Positions 7,125-13,382 of a stretch of DNA of 16,675 bases are shown here, in pieces (the first letter of the stretch is position 1; each line of letters begins with the position of its first letter). The stretch is from the NCBI GenBank assembly GCA_002434335.1, contig DJJW01000067.1, positions 96,721 through 113,395 on the forward strand, read 5' to 3'. The notes beneath the pieces were generated by a model. It saw only the letters and a program-made list of their open reading frames with translations, had not been told where the DNA came from and searched no databases. The stretch comes from Lachnoclostridium sp. UBA6558. GTDB taxonomy: Bacteria > Bacillota > Clostridia > Lachnospirales > Lachnospiraceae. Both the position numbers and the translations under genes were made by a program.

Positions 7125-8852
7125 ATGAAGGATTACAGAAATGAATATGAAAAATGGCTGGGGATATCCGCTTTAGATGCAGATTTAAAAGAAGAACTTA
7201 ACAGTATCAAAGACAAAGAGGAGGATATCAAGGATCGGTTCTACTGCGATTTATCCTTTGGTACCGCTGGTCTTAGAGGTATACTTGGAGCAGGTACCAA
7301 TCGTATGAACCGCTACGTTGTAGGAAGAGCAACCAAAGCCCTGGGTAAAGTTATTAAGAAACAGGGAGAAGAGTTTGCGAAAAAGGGTGTTGCAATTGCA
7401 CATGACTGCCGTATAATGTCACCTGAATTTGCTGAAATGTGTGCCCTGATATTTAACAGCATGGGAATTAAGGTGTACCTGTTCGATTCCTTAAGACCTA
7501 CTCCGGAATTATCCTACGCAGTCCGTTATTACGGTTGTGCCGCAGGTATTAATATTACAGCGAGCCATAATCCTAAAATATATAACGGCTATAAAGTATA
7601 TTGGGAAGAGGGGTCTCAGATAAAGTCCGGTATAGCCAATCAGATCTTAGAGGAAATCGGTAAGATGGACTTATTTGAAGAAACACAACTTCCTGCAAAA
7701 GAGAAGGCTATCGAAACAGGCTTGTTAAATATTATAAACAAAGAAGTGGATGAGAGCTTCTATGAGAAGACCATGTCCATCTCCTTAAGAAATGAAGAAG
7801 TGGATAAGAATATCGGTATTGTCTATACACCTTTAAACGGAGCCGGCAACATTCCCGTCCGCACAGTCCTTGACAGAATGGGATACACCAATGTTCATGT
7901 AGTAAAGGAACAGGAACTGCCTGATGGCACCTTCCCAACCATAGATTATCCCAATCCTGAAGATCATGCAGCCTTTGCCTTAAGTGAGAAACTGGCTCTT
8001 TCTGTTGGGGCGGACGTATTAATTGCTACTGATCCTGACTGTGACAGACTTGCAGTTGAAGTGGTACACAAGGGAGCCATCGAAGCCTTAAACGGCAACC
8101 AGGTAGGGGTCCTTATCATTAATTATATATTAACCTCCATGAAGGAGAAAGGAACACTTCCTGCCAATGCAGCAATGGTTAAATCCATTGTAACCGGAGA
8201 AATGGGAAGTGCCATAGCAGAAGCATATGGAGTGAAGATGTTTAATGTACTTACCGGTTTTAAGAATATCTGTGCCCTGGCAAATGATTGGGATAGTACG
8301 AAGGAATACACTTACGTATTTGGATATGAAGAAAGTATCGGTTATAATATCGGCAGCTATTTAAGAGATAAAGACGGTGTTGCAGCAACCCTTATCCTTG
8401 CTGAGATGGCAGGTTATTATAAACGACAGGGTAAAACCCTAATCGATGTATTAAATGATTTGTATGAAGAATATGGTTATTACCGTGAAAATACTATTTC
8501 CATTGTCCTGGAAGGTATTGAAGGACAGGAAAGAATCAAGAGAATGATGGTAGAATACCGTAAAAATAATGCAGGCTCTATCGGAAACTCCAAACTGGTA
8601 CAGGTAACAGACTATGAACTCTCAGAAGCAACCAATGTAATTACAGGAGAGAAAACATCCATCGACACAGAGAAAACGGATGCAGTCCAGTTTAAATTTG
8701 AGGATGGCTGCTGGTATACTTTAAGACCCTCCGGCACAGAACCTAAGATTAAACTGTATATCTATACAAAGTCAGATACGCTGGAAAAGTCAGAGAGTAA
8801 ATTAAAAGAAATCGAAACAGCAGTACTGGGTGTATTGCACAGTATAAAATAA
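7125..8852 (+). CDS. pgcA: Phospho-sugar mutase (phosphoglucomutase/phosphomannomutase, PgcA-type)
   Basis: This 575-residue cytoplasmic enzyme of the alpha-D-phosphohexomutase family should interconvert glucose-1-phosphate and glucose-6-phosphate (possibly also mannose phosphates), feeding UDP-glucose and cell-envelope polysaccharide synthesis. All four family signatures are present: the N-terminal FGTAGLRG (45-52), the phosphoserine loop TASHNP with Ser147, the Mg-binding DPDCDR (303-308), the sugar-binding GYEES (400-404), and the phosphate-binding RPSGTEP (534-540). The length matches Bacillus PgcA-type enzymes. The start at 7125 fits the usual N-terminus, although no good Shine-Dalgarno is directly adjacent (see the hairpin at 7097-7114). 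It is transcribed alone, divergently from the two-component genes. Substrate preference between glucose and mannose cannot be read from the sequence. Confidence 0.95.
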   Translation: MKDYRNEYEKWLGISALDADLKEELNSIKDKEEDIKDRFYCDLSFGTAGLRGILGAGTNRMNRYVVGRATKALGKVIKKQGEEFAKKGVAIAHDCRIMSPEFAEMCALIFNSMGIKVYLFDSLRPTPELSYAVRYYGCAAGINITASHNPKIYNGYKVYWEEGSQIKSGIANQILEEIGKMDLFEETQLPAKEKAIETGLLNIINKEVDESFYEKTMSISLRNEEVDKNIGIVYTPLNGAGNIPVRTVLDRMGYTNVHVVKEQELPDGTFPTIDYPNPEDHAAFALSEKLALSVGADVLIATDPDCDRLAVEVVHKGAIEALNGNQVGVLIINYILTSMKEKGTLPANAAMVKSIVTGEMGSAIAEAYGVKMFNVLTGFKNICALANDWDSTKEYTYVFGYEESIGYNIGSYLRDKDGVAATLILAEMAGYYKRQGKTLIDVLNDLYEEYGYYRENTISIVLEGIEGQERIKRMMVEYRKNNAGSIGNSKLVQVTDYELSEATNVITGEKTSIDTEKTDAVQFKFEDGCWYTLRPSGTEPKIKLYIYTKSDTLEKSESKLKEIETAVLGVLHSIK

Positions 8853-8859
8853 TAGAGAG

Positions 8860-8905
8860 AACAGGACTGCAGGGTATGAATATTCTGCAGTCCTGTTATT
8901 TTCTC
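8860..8905 (+). terminator. Rho-independent terminator after the mutase
   Basis: Thirteen-base perfect arms AACAGGACTGCAG (8860-8872) and CTGCAGTCCTGTT (8885-8897) enclose a 12-base loop and are followed by ATTTTCT. It lies eight bases past the stop. Confidence 0.9.
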
Positions 8906-8940
8906 AAATCTTCGTTTTGATATCCACGAAAGGAGTTGCA

Positions 8941-9381
8941 ATGCAGGGATATAATTGCATCATGGTATTTAGTACAGACAGTAAGCAGTTGTTGTTTTGT
9001 AAGAGGAGAAAAGACCCCTATAAGGGATTATACAATCTGGTTGGCGGCAAGATCGAAGCAGGAGAAGAAGGAATGACAGCTGCCTACCGAGAGTTACTGG
9101 AAGAGACCGGTATCGGTGGTAAAGACATCGAGCTTGCACATATGATGGACTTTACTTATTATAATCAGAATTGTTATGTTGAAGTTTATGCAGGTACCCT
9201 GAAACAGGATGTTAACTTAAGAGAAGAAGCGAATCCTCTTGAATGGCTTGCGATTACAGATAATTACTTTGACTTGTCACGATTTGCAGGAGAAGGCAAT
9301 ATAGGGCATATGTTAGAACAGGTGCTGCAATATGGAATGGGAAAAGTAGAAAGGGAAAAAGACAAGAAGGCATATAACTGA
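8941..9381 (+). CDS. Nudix hydrolase (MutT-like)
   Basis: This 146-residue protein carries a perfect Nudix box, GX5EX7REUXEEXGU, at residues 36-58 (Gly36, Glu42, Arg50-Glu51, Glu54-Glu55, Gly57). Such enzymes cleave nucleoside diphosphates linked to another moiety. The N-terminus (YNCIMVFSTDSKQLLFCKR) and the small size fit MutT/8-oxo-dGTP-type or general NTP pyrophosphatases, but the substrate is not determined by the sequence. The ATG at 8941 has GAAAGGAG five bases upstream; a TTG at 8917 lies before this site and is rejected. It follows a strong terminator and so needs its own promoter, which I could not identify. No clear terminator follows. Confidence 0.92.
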   Translation: MQGYNCIMVFSTDSKQLLFCKRRKDPYKGLYNLVGGKIEAGEEGMTAAYRELLEETGIGGKDIELAHMMDFTYYNQNCYVEVYAGTLKQDVNLREEANPLEWLAITDNYFDLSRFAGEGNIGHMLEQVLQYGMGKVEREKDKKAYN

Positions 9382-9424
9382 GAAAATAAAGGAATATATT
9401 AGAAAAGAAAAATAAAGGAAATAC

Positions 9425-9452
9425 TTGATATTTGTATTAATTTGGGTATAAT
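9425..9452 (+). promoter_or_regulatory. Promoter of the cyclic-di-GMP riboswitch transcript
   Basis: TTGATA (9425-9430) and a perfect TATAAT (9447-9452) are 16 bases apart. The start site near 9459 is about 50 bases before the aptamer core. Confidence 0.75.
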
Positions 9453-9502
9453 GGAGTTATATGGTAATTATTTACCCTATTATGTCATTAAATTCTGATA
9501 AA

Positions 9503-9590
9503 ACAGCATGAAAAAGGCAAATCCTCCGAAAGGTGGAGACGCAAAGCCACGGGCCTAAGACTTTGTTATGGCAGCCGGGTTACCATGATT
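9503..9590 (+). ncRNA. Cyclic-di-GMP-I (GEMM-I) riboswitch aptamer
   Basis: The conserved GEMM-I core is complete. It has GGCAAA (9516-9521), a hairpin capped by a GAAA tetraloop (9528-9531), GACGCAAAGCC (9538-9548), GGCCTAAG (9552-9559), and a closing CAGCCGGGTTACC (9572-9584). The tetraloop receptor is the canonical 11-nucleotide form, CCTAAG (9554-9559) with TATGG (9567-9571), as in the Vibrio Vc2 structure. A short outer stem may form between CATG at 9507-9510 and CATG at 9584-9587. It sits between a consensus promoter and an intrinsic terminator, so it should control transcription of the downstream gene or genes by cyclic-di-GMP level. Confidence 0.96.
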
Positions 9591-9592
9591 AC

Positions 9593-9620
9593 AATCCATG
9601 GCCTTGCTATGGATTTTTTT
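9593..9620 (+). terminator. Riboswitch expression-platform terminator
   Basis: AATCCAT with GG (9593-9601) pairs with C-T-ATGGATT (9607-9615) around a CCTTG loop, followed by a run of T to 9620. CCATG at the 3' edge of the aptamer (9583-9587) can instead pair with CATGG (9597-9601), which would break this hairpin. That predicts termination when cyclic-di-GMP stabilises the aptamer (an off switch); the direction is inferred. Confidence 0.85.
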
Positions 9621-9672
9621 GTATATTCATCATGGGACTTCTTTTCATGAAAATCTGCAAAGGAGAAATTGT

Positions 9673-10002
9673 ATGGAGAAATTTAGTGTTACAGTATCAG
9701 GAAATACCTTAAAGATCGTGCTGGATGGTAAATTTGGAGAAGAGGATATTGCATCTTTTGGTGCTGCGTACCAGCAGGCAGTAAGCAAAATAAATCCTGC
9801 TCAGGTGAATCTGGAGCTGGATGCTAGAAACATGGGCGTTATTACACCGGATAAACAAGAAAAATTAAAGGGCTTCTTTGTCCTTTATAAACAGACAGGC
9901 TTTAAAAAGGTTACTCTTCGAATGGAAGACAGCGCCATACTTGCAATGCAGGTTAGAAGACTTGCGAAAGAAGCAGGTATTGCGGATTTTGAAATTATAT
10001 AA
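9673..10002 (+). CDS. Small STAS-like protein under cyclic-di-GMP riboswitch control
   Basis: This 109-residue soluble protein is the first gene behind the riboswitch. It has an alternating beta-alpha pattern: strands at about 3-8, 12-17 and 45-50, helices at about 22-38 and 60-76, strand 79-83 (KKVTLRM), and a C-terminal helix at 87-102. This fits a STAS/SpoIIAA-like fold. The serine phosphorylated in anti-sigma-factor antagonists is not evident, so a partner-switching role is uncertain. There is no signal peptide or membrane segment. The ATG at 9673 has AGGAG seven bases upstream (9661-9665); an upstream in-frame start at 9598 lies inside the terminator and is rejected. The function is unknown. 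Neighbours suggest a partner or scaffold for acyl chemistry (inference). Confidence 0.85.
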   Translation: MEKFSVTVSGNTLKIVLDGKFGEEDIASFGAAYQQAVSKINPAQVNLELDARNMGVITPDKQEKLKGFFVLYKQTGFKKVTLRMEDSAILAMQVRRLAKEAGIADFEII

Positions 10003-10013
10003 GATTCCAAAGC

Positions 10014-10082
10014 AGTTGAACTTTAGTTTTTTCCGGGCAAACGAAAGTCCCGGAGGGAACTTAGTTCAACTTATATTTTTTT
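10014..10082 (+). terminator. Branched hairpin with U-run between the STAS-like and KAS III-like genes
   Basis: Outer arms AGTTGAACT (10014-10022) and AGTTCAACT (10063-10071) match over nine bases and enclose a second hairpin CCGGG/CCCGG (10033-10037/10049-10053). A run of seven T (10076-10082) follows four bases after the outer stem. It begins 12 bases past the STAS-like stop and resembles an unusually elaborate terminator or attenuator. Confidence 0.6.
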
Positions 10083-10167
10083 GGAGAAGTCTGAATAGGA
10101 CATATCATACGCAACTTTGTGCCAGAGGCCCAAACTTTGCAGGCAGTGAGAAAGGTAAGGGATTAAT

Positions 10168-11157
10168 ATGGTTAAATTTAGACTTAAGGAGCTGGCAGTC
10201 AGCCATGGTAAGAAGGTAGTTGAAAATGATGTATATCTGGAGCATTTTCGTAAAAGAGGTAAAGAAGTAGAACATTTCTTAAAAGATGTAATTGGCAGGG
10301 ATAAAAGATATATGTTTGAAGATGAGAGCGGAAGCACCTTAACCCTTTCACTGGAAGCAGCGCATGAATTACTTGATAAGACAGGGCTGACTGGGGCTGA
10401 TATTGATATGATAATTCTGTCCAGCCAGCTGCCGGAGTACACAGCCCCTCCTACTTCAATAAAGATACATGCAGCCATCGGTGGTAAAAAGGAATGCATC
10501 TGTTATGATGTGAATTCCAATTGCTGTGGGATGGCGCTGGCTTTAGAGCAGGCAGCTAAATATATGGCACTGACACCCCATGTTAACAGAACTCTTCTTA
10601 TCGGGTGTGATTATATTAATATGATGATAAATGAAGAAGAAGAGAATCTGTATGGACATTATGGAGATGCAGCCTGCGCTGTAATTCTGGAAAAGACAGA
10701 GGAAGACAGTGGTCTGATAGATTCTGTTTGTACTGTCAAATCAGAGGGAGTAGATGTGGCTTTATTTCCTGGCTGCGGCTTCTCAAATATATTCCGTGTG
10801 GAAAATAAAGCGGATATGCTCATTGATTTTACACCGCCTACGGAAGATGTTCCGGAATCTGCCATGGAATCCATTCAAACACTTCTTACCAGAAATGGTT
10901 TGACAAAAGATGATATCAGCATGTTCTGTTTTTCACAGTATGCTCTGATTAATATAAGAAAGATTAGAGAACTGATGGACATAAAGGAGGAGAACAGTCT
11001 TTACATAGGGTATGAGTATGGTTATACCGGTACCAGCAGCCCATTTATCACGCTCTATGAGTCCATGGAACGAGGTATGGTAAAACGGGGAGATTATATT
11101 ATTATCTGGACAATCGGATGCGGTTCTCAAAATGTTGGTCTGTTATGTAAATTGTAA
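10168..11157 (+). CDS. Ketoacyl-ACP synthase III-like protein with altered active site
   Basis: This 329-residue protein has the length and thiolase fold pattern of FabH/KAS III condensing enzymes, which join an acyl-CoA to malonyl-ACP or a related acceptor. The nucleophile region DVNSNCCGMALAL aligns with the FabH motif around its catalytic cysteine, giving Cys119. The usual HQAN motif reads SQYA here (Ser256), and the GNTS motif reads GYTG (Tyr286), so the catalytic His and Asn appear to be missing. The N-terminus (FRLKELAVSHGKKVVEND) and the C-terminal GCGSQNVGLLC are family-like. The ATG at 10168 follows AAGGG eight bases upstream. It may catalyse acyl transfer rather than decarboxylative condensation (inference). 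It precedes an acyl-activating enzyme, which would supply an acyl substrate. Confidence 0.88.
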   Translation: MVKFRLKELAVSHGKKVVENDVYLEHFRKRGKEVEHFLKDVIGRDKRYMFEDESGSTLTLSLEAAHELLDKTGLTGADIDMIILSSQLPEYTAPPTSIKIHAAIGGKKECICYDVNSNCCGMALALEQAAKYMALTPHVNRTLLIGCDYINMMINEEEENLYGHYGDAACAVILEKTEEDSGLIDSVCTVKSEGVDVALFPGCGFSNIFRVENKADMLIDFTPPTEDVPESAMESIQTLLTRNGLTKDDISMFCFSQYALINIRKIRELMDIKEENSLYIGYEYGYTGTSSPFITLYESMERGMVKRGDYIIIWTIGCGSQNVGLLCKL

Positions 11158-11374
11158 TTATTCAAATTTTTAATTATTCAAACCCATGGAGCGTGGCGAA
11201 TGACGTTTTAAATTAATCTTTGATTCAAGTGATAAAAGTCTTGTTATTATAAATTTCAGACGGATCGCACAAAGCAGAAAGATCGATCATATTTAAAGGT
11301 GCGATTGCACACAAGAGAGAAAAGAGTCATTGATTCTGATAATTATGTGTGCTAACACACAGAGGGGAGAAGAT
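11158..11374 (+). other. Leader between KAS III-like and acyl-CoA synthetase genes
   Basis: This 217-base spacer holds no gene. It contains a 12-base direct repeat, TAATTATTCAAA at 11155-11166 and 11171-11182. An inverted repeat ATCGCAC/GTGCGAT (11264-11270/11299-11305) follows, and a small hairpin TGTGTG/CACACA (11346-11351/11356-11361) sits just before the Shine-Dalgarno GGGGAG. A weak promoter may lie near 11220-11247 (TTGATT with TATTAT, 19 bases apart). No U-run terminator is present, so readthrough from the upstream gene is possible. Confidence 0.45.
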
Positions 11375-13033
11375 ATGTATATTACAAAGACTTTAGCGGA
11401 AGTAATGGAGGAAAAATGTCTCAGATATAACGAAAGAGAAGCGCTGGTATTTCCTGCAAGGGAAGTAACCTATACATTTTCTGATGTACAAAGGCTTACC
11501 AATCAGTATGCAAAAGGCCTGTTGTCACTGGGGGTAAAAAAAGGTGATCACCTGGCGGTACTTTCATTAAATTCGCCGGAATGGGTACTTCTTGAATTGG
11601 CAGCCGCTAAAATAGGGGCTGTCTTGGTATGCATAAATACAGCCAGCACGAAAACAGAGCTTCTATTTGCACTTAAGCAATCAGAAAGCTCACTTTTTTT
11701 TCTTACAAAAGGGTTTAAGGATGTAAGCTTTACAGACAGCTTAATGGAATTATGTCCTGAACTGAAAGAGGCTTTACCCGGTAAGCTGTTAAGTAAGAAC
11801 CTGCCCTGTCTTAAGACGGTGGTTGTATTAGATGATACGGTACTGCCCGGGACATATCTGCTGTCTGAAATGATTGAGTTTGGTAAGGGAATAGAGGATA
11901 TATTACTGCAGGAAGCGCAGAGTAAAGTAAACGCTCATGATCCGCTGAATATATTTTATACCTCCGGAACCACAGGTAATTCCAAGGGAGTAGTACTTAA
12001 CCACTTTGTAACAGTTAATAATGCCATAGTCTCAGGGGAGCGGATGGAATATGATGAGGATGACAGGATTCTGCTTAGCCTGCCCTTATTTCACGTAATT
12101 GGCTTTGTATTAAGTACACTTGCAGGTTTCTTCTATGGTGCCTCCATTGTAATGCTGGAACGGTTTGAAACCAAAAAGGTGCTAAGAGTAATATCAGAGC
12201 ATAGCTGCACTGTTTTCAACGGAGTTCCTTCCATGTTCCAGTTCCTGTTAAACAATGATGTAAGCCAGTATGATCTGTCCAGTCTTTCGAAAGGCTTTAT
12301 TGCAGGTTCCTGCTGCAGCAGGGAACTTATGCTAAAGATTATAGAGGAACTTGGAATTGATACCATAGCTAATCTCTATGGACAGACGGAGGCTATTGGG
12401 ATTACGCAGATGGCGGCAGAAGATGACTTGGAATACAGACTTCAAACCATTGGAAAGCCATTGCCTGGTGTGAATGTTAGAATTGCTGACATTTCAACCG
12501 GTAATGATGTTTTACCAGGGGAAAAAGGAGAGCTCCTGGTGAAATCAGTTTATATAATGAATGGTTATTTTCATAACCCGGAAGCAACTGATAAAACCGT
12601 TGATAAGGAAGGCTGGCTGCATACAGGCGATCTTGTGAGTATGAATCAGAAAGGTTATATAACCATTGAAGGACGCATTAAGGACATTATTATTCGAGGA
12701 GGGGAGAATATATCTCCGGCTGAGATTGAAAGTGTCTTAAAACGTAATTCGAAGATATTTGATGCAGCAGTGGTATCTGTTCCGGATAAACTACTAGGTG
12801 AAGAGATCTGTGCCTTTATCGTTACTGCAGACGGCAGCAGTATGGAGGCTGAGGAAGTAAGAGCCTTTGCTGCGGAGAATATGGCCAAGTATAAGGTGCC
12901 AAAATATATAAAGTTTATTCCGGTACTGCCAGCCACCTCTAGCGGAAAGGTGAAAAAAGCAGTATTAAGAGAGCAGATAAAAAGTGAATTCGAGGAAATC
13001 TATCATCAGGAGGCCGCTGTTACCAGGATATAA
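11375..13033 (+). CDS. Acyl-CoA synthetase / AMP-dependent ligase (FadD-like)
   Basis: This 552-residue cytoplasmic member of the ANL adenylating superfamily should activate a carboxylic (probably fatty) acid with ATP and load it on CoA or a carrier protein. Core motifs are complete: the P-loop YTSGTTGNSKGV (195-206), LYGQTEA (334-340), HTGD with Asp419, GYITIEGRIKDIIIRGGENI (427-446) at the hinge, and the C-terminal catalytic Lys525 in SSGKVKKAVLRE. The length and motif wording resemble medium/long-chain acyl-CoA synthetases rather than acetyl-CoA synthetase. The ATG at 11375 has GGGGAG about eight bases upstream; an earlier in-frame start at 11330 is less likely. It lies 217 bases behind the KAS III-like gene on the same strand. 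Confidence 0.93.
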   Translation: MYITKTLAEVMEEKCLRYNEREALVFPAREVTYTFSDVQRLTNQYAKGLLSLGVKKGDHLAVLSLNSPEWVLLELAAAKIGAVLVCINTASTKTELLFALKQSESSLFFLTKGFKDVSFTDSLMELCPELKEALPGKLLSKNLPCLKTVVVLDDTVLPGTYLLSEMIEFGKGIEDILLQEAQSKVNAHDPLNIFYTSGTTGNSKGVVLNHFVTVNNAIVSGERMEYDEDDRILLSLPLFHVIGFVLSTLAGFFYGASIVMLERFETKKVLRVISEHSCTVFNGVPSMFQFLLNNDVSQYDLSSLSKGFIAGSCCSRELMLKIIEELGIDTIANLYGQTEAIGITQMAAEDDLEYRLQTIGKPLPGVNVRIADISTGNDVLPGEKGELLVKSVYIMNGYFHNPEATDKTVDKEGWLHTGDLVSMNQKGYITIEGRIKDIIIRGGENISPAEIESVLKRNSKIFDAAVVSVPDKLLGEEICAFIVTADGSSMEAEEVRAFAAENMAKYKVPKYIKFIPVLPATSSGKVKKAVLREQIKSEFEEIYHQEAAVTRI

Positions 13034-13070
13034 TAGATAACACAATAGTTTTAGAATAGTAATAGGACCC

Positions 13071-13120
13071 AAAGCTTGTCCGGTGAAAGTTAAATCAATT
13101 TCATTAGCAAGCTTTTATTT
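13071..13120 (+). terminator. Possible terminator after the acyl-CoA synthetase
   Basis: AAAGCTTG (13071-13078) pairs with CAAGCTTT (13108-13115), with an inner stem TGAAA/TTTCA (13084-13088/13099-13103), followed by TATTT. The loop is long and the stem AT-rich, so it may be weak. Confidence 0.4.
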
Positions 13121-13167
13121 GGTTATACTTAACATTGATTGTAGAATAAAAAATGTAGATAAAACCA

Positions 13168-13196
13168 TTGACAAATAGAAAGGGATAAATTAAAAT
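13168..13196 (+). promoter_or_regulatory. Promoter of the amino acid ABC transporter operon
   Basis: A perfect TTGACA (13168-13173) and TAAAAT (13191-13196) are separated by 17 bases. The expected start near 13203 leaves a leader of about 180 bases. Confidence 0.8.
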
Positions 13197-13220
13197 ATTC
13201 CCATTATGAAATCATATAAT

Positions 13221-13239
13221 TCATATTAAAATAATATGA
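13221..13239. promoter_or_regulatory. Perfect palindrome, candidate operator
   Basis: TCATATTA-AAA-TAATATGA is a perfect 8+3+8 inverted repeat. It lies about 18 bases downstream of the expected start of the TTGACA promoter and directly abuts TATAAT (13240-13245). The position fits a repressor site; the binding protein is unknown. Confidence 0.45.
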
Positions 13240-13286
13240 TATAATTTAACGGAGAAATCTTTGCGATGATGCAAAAAGCTTTTACG

Positions 13287-13312
13287 GCAGATGCATTGCG
13301 TCTGCTTTTTTT
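13287..13312 (+). terminator. Leader terminator (candidate attenuator) before the transporter genes
   Basis: GCAGATGC (13287-13294) and GCGTCTGC (13298-13305) form an eight-pair stem with a three-base loop, then seven T (13306-13312). It lies downstream of the operon promoter and upstream of the first gene. AAAAAGC (13273-13279) could pair with GCTTTTT (13304-13310) in an alternative fold. Confidence 0.65.
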
Positions 13313-13382
13313 GTGCCAGCCAGGCGTATACATCCGGCAGGCGTAGATTGATTAACAGGTGGGGAAGAGAGAGGTCGAAACG

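Larger units (their letters stand above)
13034..13382. other. Intergenic region before the amino acid transporter
   Basis: This stretch of 349 bases holds no confident gene. It contains a possible terminator for the ligase (13071-13120), a strong promoter (13168-13196), a perfect palindrome (13221-13239) abutting a second TATAAT (13240-13245), a leader terminator (13287-13312), and a short direct repeat CAGGCGTA (13321-13328 and 13338-13345). Confidence 0.7.

Noticed and set aside
10030..10060. Second cyclic-di-GMP aptamer, suggested by GGGCAAACGAAAG
   Set aside because: The GACGCAAAGCC segment, the tetraloop receptor and the closing GGGTTACC are all missing. The resemblance is limited to a short GGGCAAA.
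9878..10219. Plus-strand open reading frame of 113 codons bridging the STAS-like and KAS III-like genes
   Set aside because: It is out of frame with both supported genes, runs through the branched hairpin, and has no ribosome site.
10071..10499. Minus-strand open reading frame of 142 codons
   Set aside because: It is antisense to the start of the KAS III-like gene and serine/leucine-rich, as shadow frames are.
13274..13283. AAAAGCTTTT as an independent palindromic operator
   Set aside because: It is short and low in complexity, and is better explained as part of the leader terminator region.
13203..13382. T-box, SAM or lysine riboswitch before the amino acid transporter
   Set aside because: No T-box sequence (TGGNACCGCG type) or other recognised aptamer core is visible, although a leader terminator is present.
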